Source of the DNA: Antitrichia curtipendula | Lineage: Eukaryota; Streptophyta; Bryopsida; Hypnales; Leucodontaceae | Assembly (NCBI GenBank): GCA_951230915.1 | Contig: OX579642.1 | Location: forward strand, 2,542,001-2,606,000 | Reading direction: 5' to 3' | Length of the DNA stretch: 64,000 bases | In this document: piece after piece, positions 36,431 through 47,053 of the stretch | Numbering within the stretch: position 1 is the first letter of the stretch | How the letters are laid out: each line of letters begins with the position of its first letter | Made by a program: the position numbers and the translations under genes | Notes under the pieces: generated by a model | Seen by the model: only the letters and a program-made list of their open reading frames with translations | What the model was told of the DNA's origin: nothing | Databases searched by the model: none

Positions 36431-37896
36431 CACTCTGTGTACATCTCCAAAATCAATATGTAGCTATGTGGAAGAAATGATTTCCAAACATCTACAAGAA
36501 AAAAACTTTAACCCTTCATAATTTTTGCATACTGTATCCAAATGTTGTGGTCTTTGATGCATTAGAACCTTCTTTCACTTCCCAACAATAAAATATGAAT
36601 TTATGATTAATCTAAAAATAATAATAAAAATATGCACAATAGCAAAAAGTGGCAATGCTTGGGGTACCCACCTTAGCCAAATTTTCAATCGTCCACAAAA
36701 CAGAAAAATAGGTCCTGTAGGGGTCATTTCCATGGAAAAAAATGCATTTGAAATTGCAGCAATAAAAAACATGGGAACTATCCTTTTCACACTTCTCGGA
36801 CTCTCTTGTTGGTTGCATCCAAATTGTTTACCTTCTCACCAGCATTCAGGATTTCTTTTTGGAATTTTGCCAGCAATTTTCCTTTACTTATCAACCACTT
36901 TTTCAAGTACCAAGTCCAACGTTTTCTATACTTTTGTACTCAACATAGAAATCTTCTCCGGGTTTTTTTCGATGTTTTCAAATTGAAACCATTTTTTTTC
37001 CCAATTCCCAAAAGTGGGTAAATGTGTTTTAAAAACATCAGACTGTAATCATGACTTTACACCCCATTGCCACAATTAATATATTTCCAAAACCTCATTT
37101 CATTTGTCGTACAAAGTCAACATACACAGAAATTGTGTACAAAAATTTACATACTCAAAATTGTGTATTTGAAATTGGCCCCAAATGAAGGAGCCAATTT
37201 AAATTAAAGTAGGAAGCTCTTAAAGTAACCCTTTTAAGAGCTGATTGCATTTTGGGGGAAGCTAAATTCCTTGGAACAATTTTTAGTAAATTTTACTAGG
37301 AAGAAAAATGGAATTGGCAACTAATCCAAGCCATTTCATATTTTTTGGACCTTTGTGGAATTAGTTACAAATTCTTGAAGTTGAAAAATGCAATAGTTTT
37401 CTAAAAGTGACCCCTCCTGAAATGTACAATGTTGGTACATTGAAGAAAGTAAAATGTACCTCCGTGTTAGAGGTTGCTTTCAGAGCCACCTACCTTGGAA
37501 GCTTCTTGAAAGGAAAGGCCACATCATCATTGAAACAATGGATAAAAAATAAATAAAAAATAAAGCACTGTTCTCACTAAAAGAGATATGAAGGTATTGA
37601 TATAAAAAGAAAAAGTTAAAGCTAATTGGATGAGGTTGCAGTGGATTAATCCAGATTCCAGTTGGTACAGCTTAACTGGTAGCCAGCCAGTTAAGATTCC
37701 TCATCCATCAGTCAGATCCTCATTCATCGGATTCCTCATCCATCAGATTCCTCATCCAGATCCTGGACAGAAATAGCAGGGCATGAATCTCGCCCTAGCT
37801 GTCCCTGCAGCCGTATTGTTGGGGGCATTTTTTTATTTCTATTTTTTTTCATTTTGTTTTTCATTTTGGAGAAGGAGCCTGTTGTTTCGCTTCAAA
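36431..37896. other. Spacer with a dispersed repeat copy; no gene recognised
   Basis: 37250-37430 is related to 21800-22000. 37690-37770 is a short low-complexity run of CATCCATCAG/TTCCTCATCC units. No coding region is supported. Confidence 0.45.
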
Positions 37897-37899
37897 ATT

Positions 37900-37975
37900 C
37901 TCATGTGATTCTCATGTGATACTCATGTGATACTCATGTGATACTCATGTGATACTCAAGTGATACTTGGTGATA
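37900..37975. repeat. 11-bp tandem repeat, about six copies
   Basis: CTCATGTGATA (first unit CTCATGTGATT) is repeated with the last units diverging to CTCAAGTGATA and CTTGGTGATA. It is a simple minisatellite. Confidence 0.9.
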
Positions 37976-38060
37976 TCTATTTGAAAATTAGGTGATACCC
38001 AAGTAAAAATTTAGTTAGCGGTCTCGAAATATATAGCAATAATTTGGCTATTTTGACCGT

Positions 38061-38380
38061 CCAAAATGAAGATTTCCTTTACAAAAAATAGCCAATAAAT
38101 ACAAATCACAGTTGGTTGGAATATGAACGAGAAGGAAGACTTGGGTGGCCACATATGATGGATCATGTTTGTGTGCACAAGGTCTCTAGATCAAATTGGG
38201 GTTTTGGGGTGTTCTTTTTAGTGCCAAAATGAAAATTTTCTTTACAAAAAATAATCAATAAATATAGATCATAGTTGGTTGGAACTTGAACTAGAGGAAA
38301 GACTTAGGTGGCTACATATAATGGATAGGATTTGTTTGCACAAGGTCTCTAGATCAAATTAGGGCTTTTCTTTTTGGCTT
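38061..38380. repeat. 163-bp tandem duplication, two copies
   Basis: Copies start at 38061 and 38224 with CCAAAATGAA. They share TTTACAAAAAATA, CATAGTTGGTTGGAA-like and CACAAGGTCTCTAGATCAAA. Divergence is appreciable, so the event is older than those at 18-20 kb. Confidence 0.8.
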
Positions 38381-38386
38381 ACTAGT

Positions 38387-40014
38387 GCTCACTGCACTAG
38401 AAAAATAATAATTTGGCTAAAAAATGGCAACAAATTGTAAATATTTTACTCAAAAACTTTGAATTAAAAATTGGCAACAAATCATGAAGTCTTAGATGAA
38501 ATTGCCAAATTGTGGATGAAAATAATATTATGGACATGTGATATGTGCTAATGTGATATTTTCTATCCAATTTGGAGCACCACTATAGTATTTTATATTG
38601 GCACTTTGGCACTTCATAAAAAATGAAAAAAAAACTCGATCAAGTCCGCAATAGAACATGACCTACAAGCTCATCCAATACTACATCATATGTGTTTATT
38701 GGAAGATGAAGTCAAATACATAATAAAAACTTGCAATCCATTGCTAAATAGTATCCTAATCTCTATAGTTCCCATATTAACCTTGTAACAACACAACCTA
38801 AAAGAGTCCAATGGATCTTTTTTTGTGAGACAAAAGTGCAATATTAATCTTTGAAAATTTGTGTGGAAAAGGGAGGTCTTGCACAATAGTTTGACCTCCA
38901 GTGAGTGCTCTTGTTTTTTTTAAGGTAAACGATTCACACAATACCCCAAAATGATGATTTCCATGGTGACCAGCCCAGCGTTCCAGAACTAAAATGGGTA
39001 AATTGCTCAAGGGTCTAGTAGGTTGAAGAAAGAAGAATCGCATTATGGCTCGATTTGATAACAAGCCTAAAAATTGAAGAGCAAGAATCACAAAGTCAAA
39101 CAGCCCTAAGGTCGGACCACCCATTACCAACCAAGGATGGATTTCCAACCTGTAGAGGTAAGCTAATTCCGACCAGGCAGATTTTTTTGAGAATCGCTAG
39201 ATTTAATGACATGCACGATACCCAAGGCTGCGAGGAGCAATTGCTAAATGCCACGTGTTAGTTTGAAATTTGTATACATGAGTAGGAAGTAGTCTCTTCT
39301 ATGATCGGAATTGCAAGACTCTACATATTGGGTATTAGTTCAGAACACTTTTTGCCTTCTAAAATTCACAGAAATTTCAGTTTTGCAAATAAAATTCTGA
39401 AAATTCTACAATCACAATATTTTCTATCTTCCTACATGGGAAAAAATTCCATTGCACTAAATAGTTCACCATTTTCTCTACAGATCCTTAAGTGATTAGG
39501 TATGGGTGGTCCTACCTTAGCTTGTGCTTTGCAGACAACTGTGTCGAGCTTCAACAGTGCTTTCACAAAAAGCACAGAATCTTTAAGAAGATATTAGAGG
39601 GAACCACATTCACCTACTCTCCTGCCATTCCCCATTATCTCATCTCAACAAACGGGGGATGCAACCTCCTCCACGTGTTTCATCAAGGCCTGGCGATGAA
39701 GAAATTTGCATGGAGAACGAATTTGCAACCTAAACCCGTCATCTTTTGTGCAAAGGGAATAGGGATACTTGAGTTTCATCAGTGAAACCTACTGTGCTTC
39801 CCATGTTGTCTTTCAAGCCATCTGTCAGCGAACTGATGAATCTAAGCTGATTACACAGAATTGGTGAATCTCTCTTGAATGGTGTGGTCCTATGAGATGA
39901 AGACATAATGCACCAATGGAGGCACACAGGCAGACTTCACCCTCTAATTCTGTAACTCAATTCGGCCTTGAATGTAGTATATATACCTATGAATGATTCC
40001 GATTTCCAGGCGAG
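38387..40014. other. No gene recognised (OSGEP 3' flank)
   Basis: Open frames here (for example minus strand 38798-39148) lack domains and codon bias. A 25-bp segment around AAAAAGCACAGAATCTTT at 39566 recurs at 42542 upstream of OSGEP. Confidence 0.45.
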
Positions 40015-42401
40015 TCATGTCGGTGCAGTATCTCGCCACACAGCGTGCACTTCATCTGTCCGGAACCGTTGCGTCACCGTGGTGTCTTCCATGGGTGTGT
40101 AATCCCCTTTGGCACACGCTAGCAGGCCAGTGTACGCAATCATAGCTCCGTTGTCAATACAGTAGCGCTCATCGGTTGCATAAAGATGACCCCCACGCTC
40201 TTCACACATAATTTGCATCATCTGTTGCAACCGTACGTTGCAACCAACACCGCCCACAATCAAGACGTCTGCCGTTCCGCAGTGAGCCATCGCCCTCTCG
40301 GTTATCTCCACCAGCATCGCAAACACAGTTTCCTGAGGAGAAGAGCCACAAAATTAAGGTCCAGGAGGAGTAGCAGGGTAGTCAGAAGTTCAGAGGAAAA
40401 TGTCCCTCGCGGTGCATTTCCTGCGTATCACTCTTGTCCTCAATTCCTCACCTCCTGTCGACATGTGTGAGTTTTTCTTTTAGTTTCTTCAAATCCTCCT
40501 CGGTATCATTTTAAGTGTTTTTCTTCATTTTCTCCTTCTATCTTCATCTGAGTCATCGCTGAATTCTTCCGAGTCAGTCTCTTCCTTATCCTTTCCTTTC
40601 CTTTCCGGTGTAATCTAAGTTCAATTTTTACTGGCTGACTGTAGGACTACACCATCCATCTATAAACTCAAGACCTTGTAGCGAATCAACGACAACCAGA
40701 CTTAGAGAATTAGTGTCACATTCTCAACCCAACTCGACAAAACACAAGTGCTTTAACCCCTAAACTCGACCTTCATGTCTTTTGAGTAAGTCATATAAAT
40801 CTTTCTTTTGTTCAGTTTCATTTATTATCTCACCAACAAATACAATGCTCCTCTGATTCTAGTGATATAAAATTTAACCCTATTCGAATTATACTGTTCA
40901 CAGTGGGATAAACCAAACTGGTCATTTTAAAATGATGAATCTTTGGTCCTTCAGAAGGCTAAGATATTACAAGGCTACTTAAAGCTAGCAAACGGTAACA
41001 GTTCCCTCGTGAGATCTGCAATTCTCTAGGAGAACAGGAAGAGAAGAGAGTGACATTAAAAAAAATCGAAATAGAAGATGAGTGAGATGCTAAACCTGCA
41101 ACGAGAAGCATAGGTCCGCAGGAGTGATTTCATTGGCAGGAAGGGTACGGACTGCAAGCTCTTCAACAAAGCTGAGGAGGCCACTAAAAGAGACATCCAT
41201 CCCCTTCACCACATACGGTAGCTCTACGAGCTTGTTGCCCTTTTTAGCGAGCTGCAAAGATGCCATTCCAAATGACTACATGAGGACCTTGCACTGGATT
41301 ATATGCACAGCAGCAAAGCCACGAAAGAGCCATGTACGGTGGTAATGAACATGATTAAACCTGCTCAATATTGTACCCAGGACTGGGATCATTTGAAATC
41401 TTCAAAACTCGGGCAAATCTATCCAAGCAGTTTCCAACTGCTATGTCAACTGTCTCCCCAAAAATCCTGTACCTGCCTTCACTATAAGCTATGACCTGCA
41501 AGAAAAGAAAAGTTCTCAGTCCAGACCCCCAAACCAAACTAACAATTATGCTTCTTCGCTCACCCTATGACTATGACTATGACATAAAATAGATGTTCCA
41601 ATTCCACGATGGCTCTTAATACACATTCATCATAGACAAAAACAAATAAAACTCATCCAAACTCCACTTCGCATTAGACACCACAAAGATAAGGTAGATA
41701 GAGGTGCCTAATAGCAACACATAGCTAAATGCAACACTCTAAAATCTTGCACAGTGAGTACATATAGACCTTGAGAACGCACACCACCTTGACATGAGAA
41801 ACTCCATCGCTTTTCAGTAATCTACCAATACAACATTGAGCCTTATAACTATTGCATAAAGTACCCAAATATTACATCCGTTGGTGCATTGGGATCCTCT
41901 TGCTATTGCTAACAAGAATCAATAGGAACTAAGTTACAATCAGTGCTTAAAGTGTCCTTCCATCTAATTTTTTTTTTAATCAGTACGCACCTGAGTGTTG
42001 CCGCCACTAACGTAGAGTACCACAGGATCCTTAGCTCCAGTGACGACTCGCCCCATCTCAATGTGCCCCACGCAATGGTTCACGCCCACAATCGGCTTCC
42101 CCCAAAGTTGTGCCAACACCCTCACCACAATGGCCGAGACTTGCAACGGCGCGCCCATGCCAGGGCCTTTGGTATAGCACAAACAATCGATGTCTGTGGG
42201 AGTTAGATTCGCCTCCTTCAGCGCATCATGTACAAGCCCCAGTGCATGCGCGTGGTGATGCTCAGCCGTGTGCCGTGGCAGAAACCCGTGCCCGGGAGGC
42301 GTGATGTAAGTGTGACGAGGATTGGCAAGAATGTTGCCATCGGCGTCCACGATTCCCACGCCTATCTTGTTCGCTGAGCTTTCCAAGCCCAGCGCTATCA
42401 T
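40015..42401 (-). CDS. OSGEP: tRNA N6-adenosine threonylcarbamoyltransferase (KEOPS subunit Kae1)
   Basis: OSGEP/Kae1 transfers threonylcarbamoyl to A37 of ANN-decoding tRNAs (t6A) within the cytosolic KEOPS complex. Exons: 41991-42401, 41361-41495, 41096-41251 and 40015-40332. All are phase 0 with GT-AG introns, giving 339 residues (human protein 335). The metal-binding HTAEHHHAH, the GPGMGAPL loop, [36 protein letters not shown] and [12 protein letters not shown] are all present, so the enzyme looks intact. It lacks an organelle targeting extension, so it is the cytosolic form, not the mitochondrial OSGEPL/Qri7. About 210 bp upstream of its start lies a truncated inverted copy of SFT2 exon 1 and its promoter, which may influence its transcription. 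Confidence 0.96.
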
Positions 42402-42612
42402 CGTGACCCCGTTCCGTAATCACAAACCCCAAATCAAAAAAAGCTCTACTATCAGCTAAAACCCCAAATCCTCTGTCTGTAAGACCGCACCTGTTCTGAG
42501 CTCCTGCGAAACCACTTCGCCCACCAAATTCTGGAATCTAAAAAGCACAGAATCTTTGAGGAGACGCGTAGACTAAAGAAAAGCTCCTGAAGTGTAATTT
42601 TGACGTTGAAAC

Positions 42613-42738
42613 TTAAACCCTAGCCCTAAATGCTATTCCCCTCAAAAACTTAGCAGACGAGTTCCAATCCGCCAGCAACGAGCCGCCCTCCTTCCCACCC
42701 TGCGCCTTGCTGCTCGGTCCTGCGAACCATCCTTGCAT
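42613..42738 (-). pseudogene. Truncated copy of SFT2 exon 1, now a 41-codon frame
   Basis: From ATG at 42738 the frame reads MQGWFAGPSSKAQGGKEGG onward, nearly identical to SFT2 exon 1 at 46972. Homology stops after about 27 codons, near 42657. The frame then runs into unrelated sequence and stops at 42613-42615. It lies on the same strand as OSGEP, 212 bp upstream of its start codon. It may act as an upstream open frame if transcription starts in the duplicated promoter; this is inferred. Confidence 0.75.
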
Positions 42739-43015
42739 GTTGCCACTCCTTTCGCTTCTCCAATGCCCTCAACAAAAAGCATCCACCATGCACACTGACA
42801 CTCTCCACACTCCCCTAGTCCCCTTCGACAAAAGCTTAGTAAAAACGCAATCCAGGCACCGTTTCGAATCGCGCAAGCTGATACTTATCTGCTCGTGACT
42901 CCCTTGATAGCATTGACACCAGGTGGCAATCAATGCTGCCTGGAGAAAGGGAGGATAGTGACAACTGACAAGGGGAAGGTGACTACGATAGGTGAGACTT
43001 GCAGAAACAGAATTA

Positions 43016-43503
43016 GGGCATTTGCAATGCAGCCCCTGTATATGGCCTGATATCGGTATAACTAACTTTTGAACTGTAAATAATTAGAACTTGAAAATTG
43101 TCTCATTGGAAGCGCATCTGAAAAAACTTGGTGAAGGTTCAAGAAAATTCAAAATTCAACATTGGACAAGTACTTCAAAAACAAGGTAAAAATTTGAAAT
43201 TATAGAGGTCTTAGCAAATCACGGTTACCAAAGCAACATTTGGCCATTGACCCTCCAAATGTGGGGGGTCAATGGCCAAATGTTGCTTTGGTAACCGTGA
43301 TTTGCTAAGACCTCTATAATTTCAGTTTTTTACCTTGCTTTTGAAGTACTTGTCCAATGTTGAATTTTGAATTTTCTTGAACCTTCACCAAGTTTTTTCA
43401 GATGCGCTTTCAATGAGACAATTTTCAAGTTCTAATTATTTACAGTTCAAAAGTTAGTTATACTGATATCGGGCCATATACAGGGGCTGCATTGCAAATG
43501 CTC
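43016..43503. mobile_element. PIF/Harbinger-type foldback MITE (488 bp)
   Basis: Two arms of about 240 bp are nearly perfect reverse complements. The termini are GGGCATTTGCAATGCAG and GAGCATTTGCAATGCAG (read inward). TTA target duplications lie at 43013-43015 and 43504-43506. The duplicated arm at 46.6 kb preserves the empty site with a single TTA, which proves the boundaries. It has no coding capacity. Confidence 0.93.
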
Positions 43504-43812
43504 TTAGGGTTACAGGAAAAGGCTAAAGGGTTTGGCGGTATAGTCGGTGATTTCTAGTAGACTGTAAAGGGAATCTAATAACTTTCAATATTGGTAAAGC
43601 TTTCAAATTATTCTCATTGAAAAATAGGTACATTTTTATTTTCATATTTTACTTGAAAATATCAAAAGTATTTGATTTTTCCATTCAAATTTTGAAAAGA
43701 ATCTACATTGTTAGAAAAAAACATTCTTTCGCACAGGAATTATATCAAAATCTAATGCATTAATTACATAAAGTGATGAATTCAGCTTGATAATAACATT
43801 TGATTTGAAGAT

Positions 43813-44090
43813 CACTACACTAAAAACTATATTTAGTGTTAGCAATACTATTTACAAACCATGACACTAAATATCATTAAGCCTACTAAAGTAAGTAACA
43901 TTAAATGTAATTTCTAACACTAAATATACTCTATGGTAAATCTGAAATCTGAAATCTGAGAAGCCGAAGGCGGCTCATTCAAGTCTAACACTACACTAAT
44001 TACTCCAAAGTTCAAATTTTGTGTTGGGTGGGGTAGGCTAGTAATTACACTAAATGCAATCCAACACTAAATATACTTTTTAGTGTAGTT
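43813..44090. mobile_element. Short terminal-inverted-repeat element (CACTACACTAAAA ends)
   Basis: It starts CACTACACTAAAAACT and ends with the complement AACTACACTAAAAA. The interior has many AACACTAAAT words. The ends match the element at 12605. The sister arm lacks it but has TACTAGC at that point, so the target duplication cannot be read cleanly. Confidence 0.6.
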
Positions 44091-44388
44091 AGGGTGTTTT
44101 GAGTGTAAAATGTAAAATACTTAATTGATAAATATTCACACCAATCTCTATTGCTATTTGCTACAAAAAATATAATTAGGATAATTTTCACAAAATGAAT
44201 TGAATTGTTTAATAGTTAATAGTGATAGACAATCCATAAATTTATATTTAAAAAATATGAGATTGCTATTTAAATGCAATTTAAAGGCTAATTAGCTCAA
44301 TATGATGTTTAACTATTTCACAATGAATTTGGTCCTTTATGGGTTAATTGTTTGTAGTAATTGCATCCTTGTAAATTTAACACTTAAA

Positions 44389-46138
44389 GTTATGTTATTT
44401 CTTTCAAAGTGACATTTTTATAAACCTTTAAAGGACAAGCTTAGCCCCTTGGGCTTCAATTGGATTTGAGAATGGTTCACAAAAAAGAAAAATTGTGGTT
44501 ATTTGGAATGTTCAACCTAGTGGACCTACTTCTATAATAAATATGGTTTGCCAACCACCGCATTTTTGCTTCAAAGTCAAAGCACTACAATATTCATTAT
44601 TCACTTTGCATATCTTGACTGTACGAACTTTTGGCAAGCAATAAGCTCTATACCCTACTTCAAGGGGATTTTTTATTCCCCTTTGAGTTGTCTTCTAGGC
44701 AAGTGAACGTCTTTTAAAGGTTAACTTTTTCATTGAAAGAAGAGTGGGAGTTGCATCTAATCAACCTTTTTAGTAGCTTTGTCCCCTTGTGGTATTAGTT
44801 ATGAATCTTCAAAGTAAAATTCTTGTATGCATTTATTTGTATTCACTAGTAGAAAGGTGGTCTTAGAGCACAAGGCTATAATGTAAGAGCTTGGGCTACA
44901 AGACCACGTTTTCTTCTAGTGGTTTGGAAGAGAAAGAGGGGGGGAGGAGCAAAAAATCATTCACCACTTGATCTTGAAATGAATATTGAGGGACTCAAAA
45001 ATGATCTCAATGTACCTAGAAATGGATTCAAAAAAATTCGTAATATTTTTTTATTCCAATGTTTTTTCTAATACATTTGAATAAATCTTTAAAGGTAAAA
45101 AATAAACAAAAGCTGAAATGTGGCATTAATTGATTTTTGTTTTTCAACCTTCATATTTCTTTTTGCTTAACTCTAATGATAAATTTGATTGAAAATTTTA
45201 CCTTGAAAAAACAAGATCTGTCAACAAGGTAGTCAACAAAAAATGATGTAAGTAGTAAATGAATAGGTGCATTCTTTCTTTCCAAGGGAGCTTAAAAGTC
45301 ATTCATCTTACATTGTATGCAAGGGATTAACATCTCAATTCATTCATCCTCATGGATTTGTACAATTTTTTGTTTATAATTGCATACAAATGTATAATTA
45401 TTTGTGTCAAATTCATCAAATTTGTCAAAAAAAAGGTCATCTTTTAACAATTTTAGAATTGCTTAAGATGGACAAAAAAGTACCTGGATGGAATATAGGC
45501 ATGAAGTTTTGTAGTCATCTTGTAGAATATGAATACTGGAAAGTTAGGAATTAATCTTTAAAGGTTTTTGTAGGATTGTATATTACAATACTTTAATTGA
45601 GTCCTAGAATATGAATTATGTACTAAAATATGACAAAATGTACAACATTGGATTGATAAGTCTATGATTTAAAATATATTTTTTAGTAGAAGTTATTTTT
45701 ACATCTAATCTTTATTAGGTTCAACTACATTTCTATACTCATAGAATACATGACCATTTTTTAGCTTGTAAGACATGAGGGAGGTTCAATAATGATCCCA
45801 ATAGGGAATGCAACAATGATAATTGGATTTAGTTCAACATGAATACAAACTTTTGTTACTAGTATATATGTCAATCTATACACCTTCTAAATCATATTCA
45901 CAAAAACATTATCATATTTGTAGTGGAAGTTGGTTGAAAAAGATTTTTTTAAATTGATGTCAATATTTTAGAAATTTTTATTTAAAATAAATTAAATAAA
46001 ATGATAAGAAAAAAACATTTGAAAAAATAATTCTATTTTTAATATATGCCAAATTTTTTTTCTAAGAAAAAAAATGGTAAAAAGGTGCCTCGCCCTACAT
46101 TTATAGGATATTGAATCCAAACTTTGATTCCCTAGACC
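44389..46138. other. Spacer between inverted arms, no gene recognised
   Basis: This is AT-rich. It contains the mini CACTA-like element at 44844-44921 and a single relative of the 63-bp repeat near 45835. No coding region is supported. Confidence 0.5.
44844..44921. mobile_element. Miniature CACTA-like element (78 bp)
   Basis: It starts CACTAGTAGAAAGGTGGTCT and ends with the complement of CACTAGAAGAAAACGTGGTC. The CACTAG.AGAAA end matches the terminus of the large element at 8216. The 3-bp flanks are ATT and GTT, one mismatch from a target duplication. Confidence 0.6.
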
Positions 46139-47053
46139 TTTTAGTGTTAAATTTATAAAGATGCAATTACTACAAACAATTAACCCATAAAGGACCAAAT
46201 TCATTGTGAAATAGTTAAACATCATCTTGAGCTAATTAGCCTTTAAATTGCATTTAAATAGCAATCTCATATTTTTAAAATATAATTTTATGGATTGTCT
46301 ATCACTATTAACTATTAAACAATTCAATTCATTTTGTAAATATTATCTTAATTATATTTTTTGTAGCAAAATTTTTAAAAAAAAAATTAAAAAACCCTAT
46401 AATTAAAATGAATTTTTTTGAAGAGGTACAAGTAGTAATAGAGACTTGTGTGAATATTTATCAATTAAATATTTTATATTTTACACTCAAAAAACCCTAG
46501 CTAGTAATCTTCAAATCTTTACCAGGATTGAAAGTTATTAGATTCCCTTTACAGTCTGCTAGAAATCACCGACTGTACCGCCAAACTCTTTTAGCCTCTT
46601 CCTGTAACCCTAATTCTGTTTCTGCAAGTCTCACCTACTTCCCCTTGTCACTATCCTCCCTTTCTCAAGGCAGCATTGATTGCCACCTGGTGTCAATGCT
46701 ATCCGTGTCATCGTCTTCACGATCGGGCAGCAGCTTGCGCGATTCAAAACTGTGCGTGAGAGCCTTTACACTAAGCTTTCGTTGAGCGGGAGGAGTGTTC
46801 ATGGTGGATGCCATTAAGGGAGTCACGAGCGGATAAGTATCAGCTTGCGCGATTCGAAACGGTGCCTGGATTGCGTTTTTACTAAGCTTTTGTTGAAGGG
46901 GAGTGTGGGGAGTGTCAGTGCACGGTGGATGCTTTTGTTGAGGGCATCGGAGAAGCGAAAGGAGTGGCAACATGCAAGGATGGTTTGCAGGACCGAGCAG
47001 CAAGGCGCAGGGTGGGAAGGAGGGCGGCTCGTTGCTGGCGGATTGGAACTCGT
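46139..47053 (+). repeat. Inverted duplication arm 2 (SFT2 promoter, leader and first codons)
   Basis: This is the native copy, continuous with the functional SFT2 gene. The homologous part ends in exon 1 after codon 27. It lacks the MITE and the TIR element found in arm 1. Confidence 0.85.

Larger units (their letters stand above)
42657..44388 (-). repeat. Inverted duplication arm 1 (copy of SFT2 5' region)
   Basis: This segment is the reverse complement of 46139-47053, covering the first codons, the 5' leader and the promoter of SFT2. It is broken by later insertions: the 488-bp MITE at 43016, about 200 bp near 43600-43803, and the element at 43813-44090. Matching words include GGAAGGAGGGCGGCTCGTTG in the exon and GGACCAAATTCATTGTGAAA at the far end. 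It is separated from arm 2 by a 1.75-kb AT-rich spacer. Confidence 0.85.

Noticed and set aside
38394..38410. CACTAGAAAAATAATAA, a possible CACTA left terminus
   Set aside because: No complementary right end or subterminal repeats were seen nearby.
38798..39148. 116-codon minus-strand open frame
   Set aside because: No domain, no codon bias, no splice partners.
44389..46138. Protein-coding gene between the inverted arms
   Set aside because: Only short AT-rich frames; no domain or codon bias.
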